From Sphaerolaimus hirsutus (taxonomy: Eukaryota; Nematoda; Chromadorea; Monhysterida; Sphaerolaimidae), in assembly GCA_964036195.1 (NCBI GenBank), contig OZ038452.1:14688704-14752703 (forward strand): 64,000 bases of DNA, read 5' to 3'. The stretch's first letter is position 1; each line of letters opens with the position of its first letter. Of the stretch, positions 30,601-41,041 are shown in pieces. The notes beneath the pieces were generated by a model, which saw nothing but the letters and a program-made list of their open reading frames with translations, was not told where the DNA came from and ran no database searches. Position numbers and translations under genes: made by a program.

Positions 30601-33600
30601 GCCAACACTGAGGCTAAAATTAGAATATTATTTTTCATTATATTTTGGCACCATACACTGAAATGGCTGAAATTACGGCTCGACGTAAAATGCAAAACCA
30701 AAAATTTCACCGCAAAATTAATTACAAAATAGTGGATGATGATGATATCCATGTGGCTACACGGTTCACGAATTTACCCAATTACCAGTGGAATATTGTC
30801 TAACCTCGTTGTCTAGCACTGTCTAAGGACAAATTCTTAGCATTGACGACGTTCTGCGCGACAGCATCGACCGGCACGCGTTCCACCAGTTGCAACGCGA
30901 AGAAATGTGACTGCACAAGTGGAAACAATGCAAATTATAGATATTTACACACATTATAAATAATACATATTTACACACATTCAAAACCACACAAAGAAAA
31001 CCACTAACGCAGCAGCACTGTTTCACAGCTATGCTGAGCGCGTTCTTGCCGGGCCTGCACTGGCGCTTCACGTAGAGCGGCCGGTGCAGCGACGCGACCG
31101 GCGTTTCGATGCCGTTCACGCCCACCGCCACGCTGACCAGGCCGGACGGCTGCTGCTGCGGCCAGTTGTTCGCGTGCGACGCGTCGTCCCGGTGGAAGCA
31201 GCGCAGCTGCAGCTCCATCGTCGAGCTGGACATCAGCTTGCTGCAAAAGGGGGCACACAATTCACTTCTGGCACTCCACAGTTGTTAAAACATACTTACG
31301 TTTGCTCGATAAATACGTATACTCGAGTACTGCGTAAATACGTTAACGTTTCCTCCCGAAAAAATACAGGTACGCACTTACTCGCGTACTTTTTGAAAGT
31401 ACGTGAGTACTGAAAACGATTTAAACGGGACGTCAAAGTGCCATTTTGACACACAGAAAGTGATAAAAATAAGACTTTCCTAAGAAACACTTATCGGGAG
31501 AAACAAACACATCTTTGATGTATACTAGAATAAAAATTTAAAAAAATTCTGACTTTTACACTTTCACGTTTTCTGTTAGAAAAATACTAAGTCTTACGTT
31601 TTGCCAAGAAAAAGTATTTTACCTATGTTTTACGCAGAGTAAAAGTAATAAGTTTTTAATTAACGTTTTCTGTAATCAGTGATGCGTAAAATATGAATAC
31701 TTTACGTTTACATTTCATTTGAAAAAAGTTCAGTACTTTTAACAACTTTGACGCACTCGTAGAGTTGCTGCGGTAGGTCGAACTCTCGCTTGGACACTTC
31801 TCTGTTGTGCTCCAACTGGAAGGGCGGCAGCAGCACGCCGTTGCGGATGGGCAGGGTGAACTGGCGCGGCTCGGCCGGCGGCTGGACCATCGCCTGCTGG
31901 CCGTACGCGATCATCGGCGCAACACTTCCATCGTTGTAATACATGTAGGCCGCCTGGAAACAGGGTGGCTCACGTTGAGTACTGTAATGGCATGGCAGTT
32001 CTTCCAGTACCGTAAAACCTGGGGTCTCCAATTCGGGGAGGGGATGCATGCTTGCACATGCAGTATGCTAACTCATGGCTGCTCAGATATTATATGGATA
32101 TCTGAAACAACACTAAGTACTGACAAGTGTTTCATAAAGCTGTATGTATACATATGAAGGGTGTGCTTCTAAAAGTACCGATCTACAAAAAAAATTGATT
32201 TTGAGATAATCGCAATTCAAAGTTTGGAGTATGCAATTCCCACACATGAGTATTGGGTATGGGTATTTTGAGTATTGGTACTTTGGGTATATTGTTGGTT
32301 ATTGTTATGCATGGTATAGTCTTTGGGTGACACTTGTGTAACTAGCTATATAGAATTTAGCGAATCACCTCCATTGTAGATCAGAACTTTTAATGGTACA
32401 ATTGGTGAAGAGCATGAAGATCGGTGGTACCTTTAAAAGCACAAAAGCGGATACCGTATTTCTTCGATTTTATTGACCGCCAATGTATTGTTTCATAAGC
32501 CATTTTGGGGGGCAATGTAAACGAACATGGCGAAGTGAATGAGCATGGCAATGTATATTCCACATTGTATTTTTAATGTGAATTTCTTAATAAAATATGA
32601 ATGTGGAATAAGTATAATGAAAACAACAATCTGCGTTCATCATAAATTTGGTAAAATTTCGCAGTAGTAGAGTTGTTAGACTCCTTAGAGCGGCAAACAT
32701 AAAGTGATGAATCAGATAGCGCAACATCCATATTTTCATACGCCAATGTATTCGAACATGGCAATGTATTTTTCGGATGCCCCACAGACCCGACAATGTA
32801 AACGAGCAAGGCAATGTAAACGAACAGTCAATAAAATCGAAGAAATACGGTAGATGTAGATCGGTACTTTTACCCATAGTAAAAAAGCACAAAATGAGTT
32901 TTTGCGCTGAGAAGTGCCGATCTGACATCGGTACTTTTAGAAGCACAAAAAATGTTGTGCAGATCGGTACCTTAACAGTACAATTTTGAAAAAACTGTGT
33001 AAATCGGTACTTTGAAAGATATAAAAGCTGAAAAAGCTTGTAGATTGGTACTTTTTAAATTACATTAACTGTATTTTGCTATTTTTTTGAATTTTTCGAC
33101 CCCCATATCTCAAAATTGAATTTCGCACCCCCCACATATTATATATTTTTTTGATGCACGTTTTTATGGAGACCCCAAAAATGGTCCTAACTCAAATTTG
33201 AAAAAAATGTAAATAGATCGGTACTTTTAGAAGCACACCCATCATATGTTGACCCATAACCATGATATTTTATTTAAAAAACCGTTTTTAACACGCTAAA
33301 AATGTTTTTCCATCCCAAGCCAGTGCTCACCTGGTGCTGGGACGCATAGGCTTGCTGGTGCTGCTGCGCGTGCTGGTGCTGCACGGTGGCGGGCGGCGTG
33401 GGCGCGTAGGCGGACGACGACGGCGGCACCTGCGCCCGGTGGTAGAGCACTTCGTAACTGCCGCCAGCAGCCGTGCCCACTTGCGTCTGAGGGTGCACCA
33501 CCGCGCGCGGCCGGATGTACACTGGCGCCTGCGCGTTTGCGCTCAGCTCGAGGTAAGCTAAGGTACTTTTCGCGTTGATTTATTAGCCCGACACGTTTTT

Positions 33601-36600
33601 CGGTAGCCCCAACTTATTGTATACGATACGTAATTATTGTTATGATACGCCGCTACATACTGGCAGACAATCAAAAACCTACATTAAGTCGGGCTACCAA
33701 AAAACGTGTAGGGCCAATCGAATTCATTGGCGATATTCAAGATTGCATGGCACGAGATCAGAAAACCCTAATCATGGACGACACGAAGGGCAGTTCTGGT
33801 TTGCATGGCAACAACCTGGGCGGCACTCACCTCGGCGGCAGATGATGCGCGGCCAGACGCCGCCGCCGTCGACGAAGTCGGGTAGTTTGGCGACACGGCC
33901 GGATGCATACTGCGCGTAAAAGAACGTCAGTCACAGACGCCGGTGCTCATTGGAACACCTTCACGGCCGGGGTAAACGATACTCACACGTAATATCCACG
34001 CGGCGGCATATTATGCGCGGGCGCTGATTTGACCATGCCGCTAGACGCGCCGACCTGCACGATATAAATGCATGGTTTAATGGAGAAAGATGCGTGAAGA
34101 AGGTAAAAGTGTTGCAGGCACATGTACCAGCGCCATGCGCCAGCTGCAGTGTTACACTTTGTAAAGAAACGGCACCTACACTCTTCTTGGGACAGTATCA
34201 GGGTTGGCAGCCGGTTTTCAGATGTTTGTTGATCAAAACAACATTGGTCAAAATTGAATTATTGTCAAAGCTCATTTGACAGATACAAAGGATTTATTCA
34301 AGGATTTTTTTCCTTAGGATTTTCACCAGGGGTCTACAAGATTTTGACCCTCGCGGGGACTGGATAGATAGCAAATAGCTCCTCTAGAGATATAGATAGC
34401 TGAAAAAAATTCTGGCGGGACTGGAGGGGGCGGGCTCGCGGGGGTACAATACAGGCTTTTTTAAAGGTATTGAAAGTGTAAAGGAGAAAACATCGCTACA
34501 AACAGGTTTAAAATAGCCTAATTGGTTTAAATGGTATATAGCCAAAAACATTGATTTCAAAAATTAAAATTGGAACCAAATTAAACGATTTTGAGTAAAA
34601 ATTTGGGGAAGTTTGAACCACAAAGGTAGATAGCTGATCGCCATTCGCGCTATGGGTAAGCTACGGTCATAAAATTTTGACAGGTTAAGATACCAGATGT
34701 TTTGAGTTTTCGCCTAAAATTTTATCCCTCTAGCTCCACCCACTGTGGAACTCTTTATTCTCGTAAAATGAAATGCATTCAAACCGACTGATGCCTTCTG
34801 TGCATGAAAACCCGGTGCACATATGAACCGTAATTTTCACTCAAAATCGCTAATTTTCATACCTTTTTATAGATTTTCACCTTCAAAATCACTAGTTCGT
34901 GTTCTATTTTCTATTTTCAGCTATTTTTGTAGTATATGTGCTTATATACCTATTTTTAGCAATTTTCCACCTAATTTGAGCGATTTTTCTACATTTTTCT
35001 ATATCTACAGAGCGATTAGCTATCTATCCAACCCCCTGGAGGGTCAAAATTTAGAATACCCTGACGTGCACAGCGGGTAAACATGCACAGAGGCACAGGC
35101 TCATTCAAACCTGACTTATCAGTTTCCAAAATTAGGGGTTGGGACAAAAAAAAATTTGAAAAAAGTTTTTTTACTACCCTGTTTTAACCCCCCCCACGAA
35201 TTTTTAAAAAGCTCCCATATATGGTAGGTTCTCATAGGTTCTCAGTGGGTTATCATATATTCACAGGTAGGTACCGTATTACCTCGAATAATCCTCCCCC
35301 TTGAATTAACCCCCCCTCGAAATACCCCCCCTAAAATTCGGCTGAGGAAATAATAAACCCCCTCTCGAAATACCCCCCCCTAACATTGAGTGTAAAGAGA
35401 ACGTACATGACAAATACCGCAGTTTGTGATCTGTACCATGCAGAACACACGTTAAAACTGATGATTGAGTGACGTTAGGGAAGGGTTTATGTATATATAC
35501 AGTTATATATGCCTATAAAGACATATACATCTATGTAATTGTTCGATTTTTCTACGTCGAGTATGGGGAATTTCGGAAAATTTCTGGCGAAATAATAGAC
35601 CCCCCCTCGAATTATCCCCCCCTCAAATTTTGCTGGCGAAATAATAAACCCCCTGGGGGTATTTCGAGGTAATACGGTATATCAGACAAGTGGCAGTAGT
35701 TGTGGTGTTATTTATTTATAGTCATAGAAAGGCTGTGGAGCCATGGGATAGCATTATAAGTGTTGATTTCTTACAAAAATCCTCTTTTGATGTTGACTTG
35801 TAACATCTTTAGTTATTTTTTATATATCACGTTTTGTAGAATGTTTGTTACTTCAATCAAGTGAATAGTGCTTAAATAAGGTTATAAGAGAATGCTAATA
35901 CATTGATAATGATGTTACCCACTGTGGAAGCCGACTGGCTGGATATTAAATACTACACTAACATATCACGGCTTATTGTCACAGGTCAGCAGTAATATAC
36001 AGGAATAGAAGCAACCCCCCCCCCCCCACAAAAAAAACTTTTTCAGCTATCTATCCCTCCGAAGGAGCGATTTCCTATCTATCCAACCCCAGGAGGTTTA
36101 AAATCTAGGATACCCCTGGAATGGAATATTGGGAATGGATTGATTTTTGAAAAACCGAAATGAAATGTCTTATTTATAATGGGCGAAAATATACGCTTAG
36201 GTATATCAGATCCACACTCAATTTTTGTCACTATGGCCCAACGGAAGTATCCTACGGAAACCGTGTGAAAGTTGCCAATTAATTTCCAAATGAGTGCATA
36301 ATCCAACCGGGTAGGCGGGCTGCGGGTACGCGGGCGACTGTTGCCGCTGCTGAAATGGTTGTTGTTGCGTCGGCGGCGGCGCGACGGCCGGCCGCGTCTG
36401 CTGCTGCTGCACGTAGCCCACGTTCCACCTACGCATGGCAAAACAGCAATTACTGCGCGCATGCGATTTGCCGCCATAACGGAAAAGCCATTCAAAGAGG
36501 AACTGATAAATTTAAAAACAAAGTTGCGACAGTTCAAACACATCAATGCTTCTACAATGGAAATGTATGTAGCAGGACCGAGCTGCAGTACTCACTGGTT

Positions 36601-36693
36601 GGCGGGCATGCCGTTGGGATAGACGGCCGCTTGTCCGGGCGCCGTTTGCCGCTGCTGCGGATACACGACGTAGTGCTGCCCAGTGGCCGCCAT
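27437..36693 (-). CDS. Gene D: ZMIZ/tonalli-type SP-RING (MIZ) zinc-finger transcriptional coactivator (13 exons)
   Basis: Exons in coding order: 36693-36596, 36428-36308, 34054-33987, 33909-33831, 33528-33331, 31953-31757, 31240-31009, 30910-30805, 30574-30391, 29443-29068, 29014-28828, 28129-27861, 27631-27437; 2310 nt, 769 residues. Residues 1-190 are Gln/Pro/Tyr-rich. Then QFTLPIRNGVLLPPFQLEHN, QLRCFHRDD...NNWP, LYVKRQCRPGKNALSI and KQCCCSHFFALQLVERV follow the conserved ZMIZ core in order. The SP-RING is about 385-427 (C385, C401, H403, C406, C424, C427). A Pro/Gln-rich tail ends in the acidic-hydrophobic LDWDDLLSMFPV, like the ZMIZ activation tail. Likely nuclear, a coactivator and SUMO E3-type factor. 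Start: ATG at 36693 is the first Met in frame, but the N-terminal domain of vertebrate ZMIZ is not seen, so upstream exons may exist. Confidence 0.9.
27861..28129 (-). CDS. Gene D exon 12, Ser/Pro/Ala-rich linker
   Basis: 269 nt after TTGTGCAG. It contains a QQHKQQQH run and DRIDQATLDNMLGSYQPSE; the latter probably forms a short amphipathic helix. Donor GAG|GTGCGT. Confidence 0.82.
28191..28802. mobile_element. MITE, GAGGCGTCTAATTCTAAAAG family (copy 2), filling a gene D intron
   Basis: The element makes up 612 of 698 nt of intron 28130-28827. Ends GAGGCGTCTAATTCTAAAAG and CTTTTAGAATCTGGCGCCTC; flanks AATT/AATT suggest a short target duplication. Confidence 0.8.
28828..29014 (-). CDS. Gene D exon 11, Gln/Pro-rich
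   Basis: Encodes RSDPPQPLAGAEAILSPYSM and further Pro/Gln-rich residues to LTP; donor CCAG|GTTGGG, phase 1. The 5' boundary could be 29018 (TTTTCAG|G) instead of 29014 (GGCAG|C); see the related finding. Confidence 0.75.
29068..29443 (-). CDS. Gene D exon 10, C-terminal flank of the SP-RING
   Basis: After GATTGCAG. The start ALPLNDVQVDGFVCSIL matches the LEVD-x-[YF]-hydrophobic helix that follows the ZMIZ SP-RING. IRLDPAEQMGWRYLGP corresponds to the TIDPT-x-SWRPV segment and SDGYSLKRF to DGIPSKRF. Pro/Gln-rich sequence and a basic patch, GGKRRK, lie between. Donor ACT|GTGGCC is weak. Confidence 0.82.
29755..30342. mobile_element. hAT-like MITE, TAGGGTTGG family (copy in gene D intron)
   Basis: Ends TAGGGTTGGGAACC and GGCCATCCCTA. 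The interior shares TGCGCGCTTGCGCGCAAAA, the TACCTAGTGCTTAGTACTAA block and the CAACCACCAATG block with 37433-38096. Confidence 0.7.
30391..30574 (-). CDS. Gene D exon 9, SP-RING (MIZ) zinc finger
   Basis: 184 nt, acceptor TTTTGCAG, donor GG|GTCAGT. It encodes RCPLSRRRISMPARGVNCCH then SQCFDLQTFLEYNSER and CPCC. Cys/His spacing fits SP-RING ligases. The Trp normally just before the last Cys pair (WxCPxC) is Met here. Confidence 0.93.
30805..30910 (-). CDS. Gene D exon 8
   Basis: 106 nt after TTGTGCAG, encoding SHFFALQLVERVPVDAVAQN and 15 more residues, the counterpart of SHLFVLQLVHRPSV in ZMIZ1. Donor GAG|GTTAGA, phase 1. Confidence 0.88.
31009..31240 (-). CDS. Gene D exon 7, conserved ZMIZ core
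   Basis: 232 nt after TTTTGCAG. It has ELQLRCFHRDDASHANNWPQ and LYVKRQCRPGKNALSIAVKQ then CCC, co-linear with ELQFKCYHHEDRQMNTNWP and LKHVCQPGRNTIQITV in vertebrate ZMIZ. Donor TGC|GTTAGT. Confidence 0.93.
31281..31746. mobile_element. MITE, GTTGTTAAAAC family (copy 2), in a gene D intron
   Basis: Ends GTTGTTAAAACATACTTACG and CAGTACTTTTAACAAC. It occupies 466 of 516 nt of intron 31241-31756 and stops 10 nt from the minus-strand donor. Confidence 0.78.
31757..31953 (-). CDS. Gene D exon 6, start of conserved core
   Basis: 197 nt after TTTCCAG. It contains FTLPIRNGVLLPPFQLEHNR and EFDLPQQLY, matching LTFPVRDGVVLEPFRLEHN of ZMIZ. Donor GA|GTGCGT, phase 2. Confidence 0.92.
32159..33240. mobile_element. 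~1.1-kb terminal-repeat element in a gene D intron, with a nested MITE
   Basis: Ends GGGTGTGCTTCTAAAAGTAC and GTACTTTTAGAAGCACACCC. At 32452-32852 it contains a TACCGTATTTCTTCGATTTT ... AATCGAAGAAATACGGTA element, inserted later. Sub-terminal AGATCGGTACTTTTA blocks recur inside. Confidence 0.78.
33331..33528 (-). CDS. Gene D exon 5, Gln/His/Pro-rich
   Basis: 66 codons: APVYIRPRAVVHPQTQVGTA, then a Tyr/Pro segment and a QHQHAQQHQQ run. Acceptor ACGCGCAG at 33529-33530; an alternative, TACCTTAG about 31 nt upstream, is also in frame. Donor CAG|GTGAGC. Confidence 0.82.
33831..33909 (-). CDS. Gene D exon 4
   Basis: 79 nt after ACGCGCAG: MHPAVSPNYPTSSTAAASGR and 6 more residues, donor GAG|GTGAGT, phase 0. 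Confidence 0.75.
33987..34054 (-). CDS. Gene D exon 3
   Basis: 68 nt after TCGTGCAG: VGASSGMVKSAPAHNMPPRG then YY, donor GT|GTGAGT, phase 2. Confidence 0.72.
34055..36307 (-). other. 2.25-kb gene D intron, mostly transposon remnants
   Basis: About 34322-35065 is a CAGGGGTCT...AGCTATCTATC element like 60603-61105. 35272-35679 is an intact MITE. About 35690-36000 is a decayed TAGGGTTGG-family interior. About 36005-36120 is another AGCTATCTATC fragment after a run of C. Confidence 0.6.
35272..35679. mobile_element. MITE, TACCGTATTACCTCGAA family, near-twin of 8177-8602
   Basis: Ends TACCGTATTACCTCGAATAA and ATTTCGAGGTAATACGGTA; the interior matches 8177-8602 in reverse orientation through the ACGTTAGGGAAGGGTTTATG region. 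Confidence 0.78.
36308..36428 (-). CDS. Gene D exon 2, Gln/Pro-rich
   Basis: 121 nt after CATGCGTAG: WNVGYVQQQQTRPAVAPPPT then QQQPFQQRQQ and YPQPAYP, donor CCG|GTTGGA. Confidence 0.82.
36596..36693 (-). CDS. Gene D first recognised exon
   Basis: MAATGQHYVVYPQQRQTAPG and 12 more residues, donor CA|GTGAGT. The ATG is preceded by GCGGAG. The frame stays open about 45 nt further up to a TGA, with no good acceptor, so this may be the true start; an N-terminal exon further upstream is not excluded. Confidence 0.7.
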
Positions 36694-36839
36694 CTCCGCG
36701 TAACAATGTCGCCGCCAAAACGGAATAAATATACAAATTCAATTAGAAAGCGCCGTTTAGAAAGTCATGTGTCCATTGAGCTCCTGGAAACAATATCGTT
36801 GACACAAAAATGCATTAAAGTTGGCGAATCGATAAAGTG

Positions 36840-37300
36840 AAGCGACCGAAAAAAATCGACTTAGCATTTAGGGCGGCAGAAAACACAGACGAGGTCCGCC
36901 CACGTGCGCGCATATCAAAACAAGCGGCACCCGGAGCCGCAACGCCGCCTTACTTACTCATCCCGGCGCGGCGGCGGCAGAAACCACCTGATGGTCGAGA
37001 ATGCGAAAGGTGCAACCGGGACCCGGGCAAAACCGATTTGAAACATCAACAGTCGCAGCCATGGAGACAAACGAATCAAAGGGGCAACATTGACACACGA
37101 GTAACGAGCGCGGCCTTCACTGTTGGGCGGCAATTTGCCACATGTAGCGGCGGCGGGGCGGCGCTGCACCAGCGCAAGCGGCGCGCCTTTAACGACTACG
37201 CCCACCAAACGGGCGCCCACACGCAGAGGTGGCAATTCCGCCACCCGTGCCAATGTGCACCAGTGCTTCCACCCGCTGGCACGCATCTTCTACAGCATAA
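36840..37300. promoter_or_regulatory. GC-rich island upstream of gene D, candidate promoter or 5' exon
   Basis: A 460-bp GC-rich, CpG-rich block abruptly flanked by AT-rich DNA, immediately 5' of the first gene D exon. Both strands are open (110 codons minus, 155 plus), but neither product resembles a known protein or continues the gene D style. Promoter identity is inferred from position and composition only. Confidence 0.35.
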
Positions 37301-37432
37301 CTAGAGTTGATTTACAATTGAAATATGAATATGGACGTATTCGTATTTATTTGCATTACATAATAATTGATAACCTACATATGTTTATTTCTAAATCTGA
37401 GGCACGGGAACGAGCAAAATTGCACGTGCACC

Positions 37433-38096
37433 TAGGGTTGGAAAAAAAACGTTTTTTTTTAACTCGATGTTTTTTAAAAAAAAAAAACGTTTTTTTTTAA
37501 AAGCTCCCAGATATGACCTAGTGTCAACATATATAGGTATATCAGACACTGGCAATACTCTGTGATGTTAAATATGACCATATAATGGCTGTGGAGCCAT
37601 GGGATAGCATTATAAGTGGTGATTTGTGTCAAAAATATCCATTTTTCGTCGACATATCGTTCGTATATCGCCTTACAGTCGAATGTTTGTGACTTCAGGT
37701 AAAGTTTGGCACAGAATGGTGATCAAACAAGGTTATAAAAGGAGGTTGTTACTTTGGGAGTGAAGTTACACACTGTGGAGGTACATGGAAGCACATTACC
37801 TCAATATTATATATTACAGCAACATATGTCAGCTTATTCACCCATGGTAGCACATAGAAATGGATGTTTTGATACTAAAAATGCAACAAAACCAATGAAA
37901 ACAACCACCAATGTCAATTTGTGTGTGAAATTGCGCGCTTGCGCGCAAAAATTTTGCAAAATACCTAGTGCTTAGTACTAAAAATTTCGGCCGATGTTTT
38001 TTTTAAAAAACAAACATTTCGGACGTCATGTTTTTAAAAAAAAAAAAACGTTTAAAAAAAAAAAAAAACGTTTAAAAAAAACATCGGCCAACCCTA
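37433..38096. mobile_element. hAT-like MITE, TAGGGTTGG family, 8-bp target duplication
   Basis: Ends TAGGGTTGG and CCAACCCTA, flanked on both sides by CGTGCACC. Poly-A/T-rich sub-termini (AAAAACGTTTTTTTTAA) surround an interior with TGCGCGCTTGCGCGCAAAA. No transposase frame. Confidence 0.9.
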
Positions 38097-38299
38097 CGTG
38101 CACCATAACTATTTATGTCTCACGTTGGAATCGTGCCAATGATAATTAAAGCAAACGATCTCTGAAAAAAAAGATAATTGTTGTAATATGAAATATTTAA
38201 TAATGAAATATTTAATAAGTAAGCAGAAACTGGCCTTAAAAAGCGACGGACAACCAAACAATACGTGTATAGTGTGAGCACCAAACAGATTCATTGTTG

Positions 38300-38600
38300 T
38301 GAGGCGTCAACATGACCCCCAGCCAACGGGCAGGTCTGGTGACACGACTGTGGAAAGGGTCCGCAGCAAACGGTCGCCCGTGCGCAGCGCCGCGAAGACG
38401 ACGCCACGGTGCGAACGGCGGCGCGTCAGACTGACATTAGGGCGAACGGCGTCAGCGGCGGAGCATGGGCGACCGGTCGCCAACGACACCTAGACGCAGA
38501 GAACCTGCCGCTGCTGCCACCGCGCAACGCATGTCCACATTTAGCCGCGCTGCCAATTCTCGCTGCACGTCACCTATCTCGGCGCTCCACTAGAGCCGGC
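38300..38600. other. GC-rich island without supported gene
   Basis: Short frames on both strands but no splice-consistent or recognisable protein. Similar islands: 40440-40880, 42400-42860, 44960-45480, 50270-50660, 62930-63200. Confidence 0.4.
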
Positions 38601-38689
38601 AGACAGCAATACTTCATCTTTGGATACCACATTCGACCCCGTTAGCGCGGAGCCAATGCGGCCGCAACACGGTGCTACATACTACATAC

Positions 38690-39420
38690 AAGCCAATATC
38701 ACAGTCTGTATCCCTATACATACACAGGTGGCAATATCACAGTCTGCTACCCTACACATACACACATGCGTTCTTAACAGTCAAACAGGTGCGATATATA
38801 TACATGCGGGGCGGTGTTGCGACATTCCATGCCACGCGACACACGCATATTTACCTTTATATGTATCAATTGATATGTATGCTGCGCCCGCTGCTCGCTT
38901 TCCATGTACAAATGCCACTCCTAGATAGAGTTTAATAGTTAGTTGATTAATTTATTGATTGCATGAGAACTCAATGTGTAAATAGGTTAATTGTGTGAAG
39001 TCTCTTTAAAGTATAGAGGGTTCTTTCCCTTTGTGGTCAAACCAGCTGGAAATGCCTCAGTGACACACGGGCCAAAGTTGGCCATCACCAACTAAAACAA
39101 TCACTTTAAAAAATACACTGTAAACAACTAAGAATTGCACCGATCTGTTATGCACGCATGCAGTAAATCGATATCTTGACAATCAAAATCATGGTGGGTG
39201 CCAGTTGCGCTTTCACACCTTGTCGATCAGGGTGATAATTACTGATAGTGATTTCATACTGAGTATCTGTTTGGACGCATGCTCGCAACACCACCCCACA
39301 TGTATGTATATCGCACCTGTTTGACTGTTAAGAGCGCATGTGTGTATGTGTAGGGTAACAGACTGTGATATTGCCACCTGTGTATGTATAGGGATACAGA
39401 CTGTGATATTGGCTGTATGT
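38690..39420. repeat. Large inverted repeat with ~140-bp arms
   Basis: The left arm 38690-38830 (AGCCAATATCACAGTCTGTA ... GGGCGGTGTTGCGACA) is mirrored at about 39275-39420 (TGCTCGCAACACCACCCC ... ATACAGACTGTGATATTGGC). The spacer of about 450 bp is AT-rich and non-coding. Confidence 0.75.
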
Positions 39421-41041
39421 AATATTGGATTCAGCCGGCCGCAACAGCTGCGGCAGAGGCGGCGCAAGCGCCGCGTCAACAATAAAAGCCACCATTGCCG
39501 CCCGTCCGCACAGATGGGCAGATTCCTGATGCGTACCTCCACGTTGCGTACCTGTACTAATGAGAACCCAATTAGGGTTCCCATCTGTACATGAGGGGTT
39601 CCCATCTGTACATGAGGGATTCCTTACAGTCAACGTATCAATTACAAAAAAGCTTGTTTGGTTGCGTATCCACCTATCCACCGAAAACCACCCAACACTT
39701 GATTGATTGATAGGTTTATAAATATTTACCTACACGCGTGAGCGTGCACAGTGTGCATAGAAGTAAATAGAGATGGTGTTTCATGTGTGTCACTGCATCT
39801 GTTTCACTGCACCAAAAAACGTCAATCTATGGCAAAATGCTACTACACTGATGGAAGACACACGCAACAGGCGCTGGATTATAGCATACGTTGAGATCAA
39901 AGCCATGAAGTGTTGTCAAATGTTTTTGAATTATGAATTTCGATATAAATTCAATAAAAAATAAAGCATTCATGTTTGAATTTTTTTATAAATTCTGTGC
40001 TGGTACCAGAAGGTTACCAGAAACTGAAATTCCAGTAAACAAAACAACATTCATTACAAAACAAAATTCATTGCATTCAGTGAATATAGTATTTACTATA
40101 AATATTTACCCGCAATATTTTTACATCAATATTTACAGTCTTATTTAAAAAATAAATATTATGCAGTTGTATTTTTATATAAATATTTGCAGGGTCGCAA
40201 ATTGATTGCATTTTAACAGCTGCGTAGACTTTCTAATCCCCTATACTATGATCTAACCGCGTGCAGTTCTGGTTTCCCATTGTTTACACATGAAGCTAGG
40301 ATGCACGACTAGAATTAAGGTTCCCTATGGTACATGAAGGTTCCCTATTCGAAAACGAAGGTTCTCTATGCTACATTGCAAGTTTTGGGTATCCAGCGTA
40401 GTGGGGTTCTCATAGGTACATAGTTGAGGGTACGCAACGCGGGGGTTCCCAACAGTACCCTCCCCACAGATGCGCGCTCCAGTCGCGCCCTTAGCGCCGC
40501 CCCGTTTATGCAATAGAAGCCGCGCCGCCGCAGTGCAAGCATTCACACATGTATGAATACATACGGCGTACGTAGGTGAAGCGCATATTATAAGCTGTCC
40601 CCAATGGCGGCCGTTCAGCCAGCCGCCGGTGTTCCGCCTAAGCGAGTGTGCCGTGGGCGGCGGCGCGGCGCGACACCGGCACAATTGCGCAGTGCTGGCG
40701 ATGGCGCGACACGGCCGGTTGGCACGTGCCGCCGACTCGCGGGGAGGCTAGAAACAAGGCGGCGCGAGTGCGACCGGCGACAACCGCAAGCAGTGCCGGC
40801 GAGCCGCCCGATGCGCTGCCAACGCGAGCACGTGCAGCCGGTCCAGTCAGTGGCTGTCGCTCATGAGCGGTCCATCTGCACTGCGACCATAAATGGAATT
40901 AGGGGGTGGCATTTTAGGGGTGGGCGCAGTGATTTAGACATCTTAGATTTAGACATTTTTTCACTTTGAAAAACCAGGTCAAATCGGCAAAGTGATTTAG
41001 ACATCACTAATCTGACCACAAAAATTGAACCTGTAGATACA
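39421..41041. other. Non-coding stretch with short direct repeats and a GC-rich island
   Basis: About 39585-39620 has GGGTTCCCATCTGTACATGA twice and 40315-40450 has diverged AGGTTCCCTAT copies. 39720-40200 is AT-rich with no feature. 40440-40880 is a GC-rich island with an open plus frame of 121 codons that I do not recognise. Confidence 0.4.

Noticed and set aside
36954-37286. 110-codon minus-strand frame upstream of gene D as an N-terminal exon
   Set aside because: No start in context, no donor in phase with 36693, and no resemblance to the ZMIZ N-terminal domain; kept only as a GC-rich island.
37754-37975. Same 73-codon frame also found at 46622-46401 on the minus strand
   Set aside because: Both lie inside TAGGGTTGG MITE copies; the identity reflects transposon copying, not a gene family.
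40604-40969. 121-codon Arg/Ala/Pro-rich plus frame
   Set aside because: Both strands and several frames are open because the block is GC-rich; no splice support or recognisable motif.
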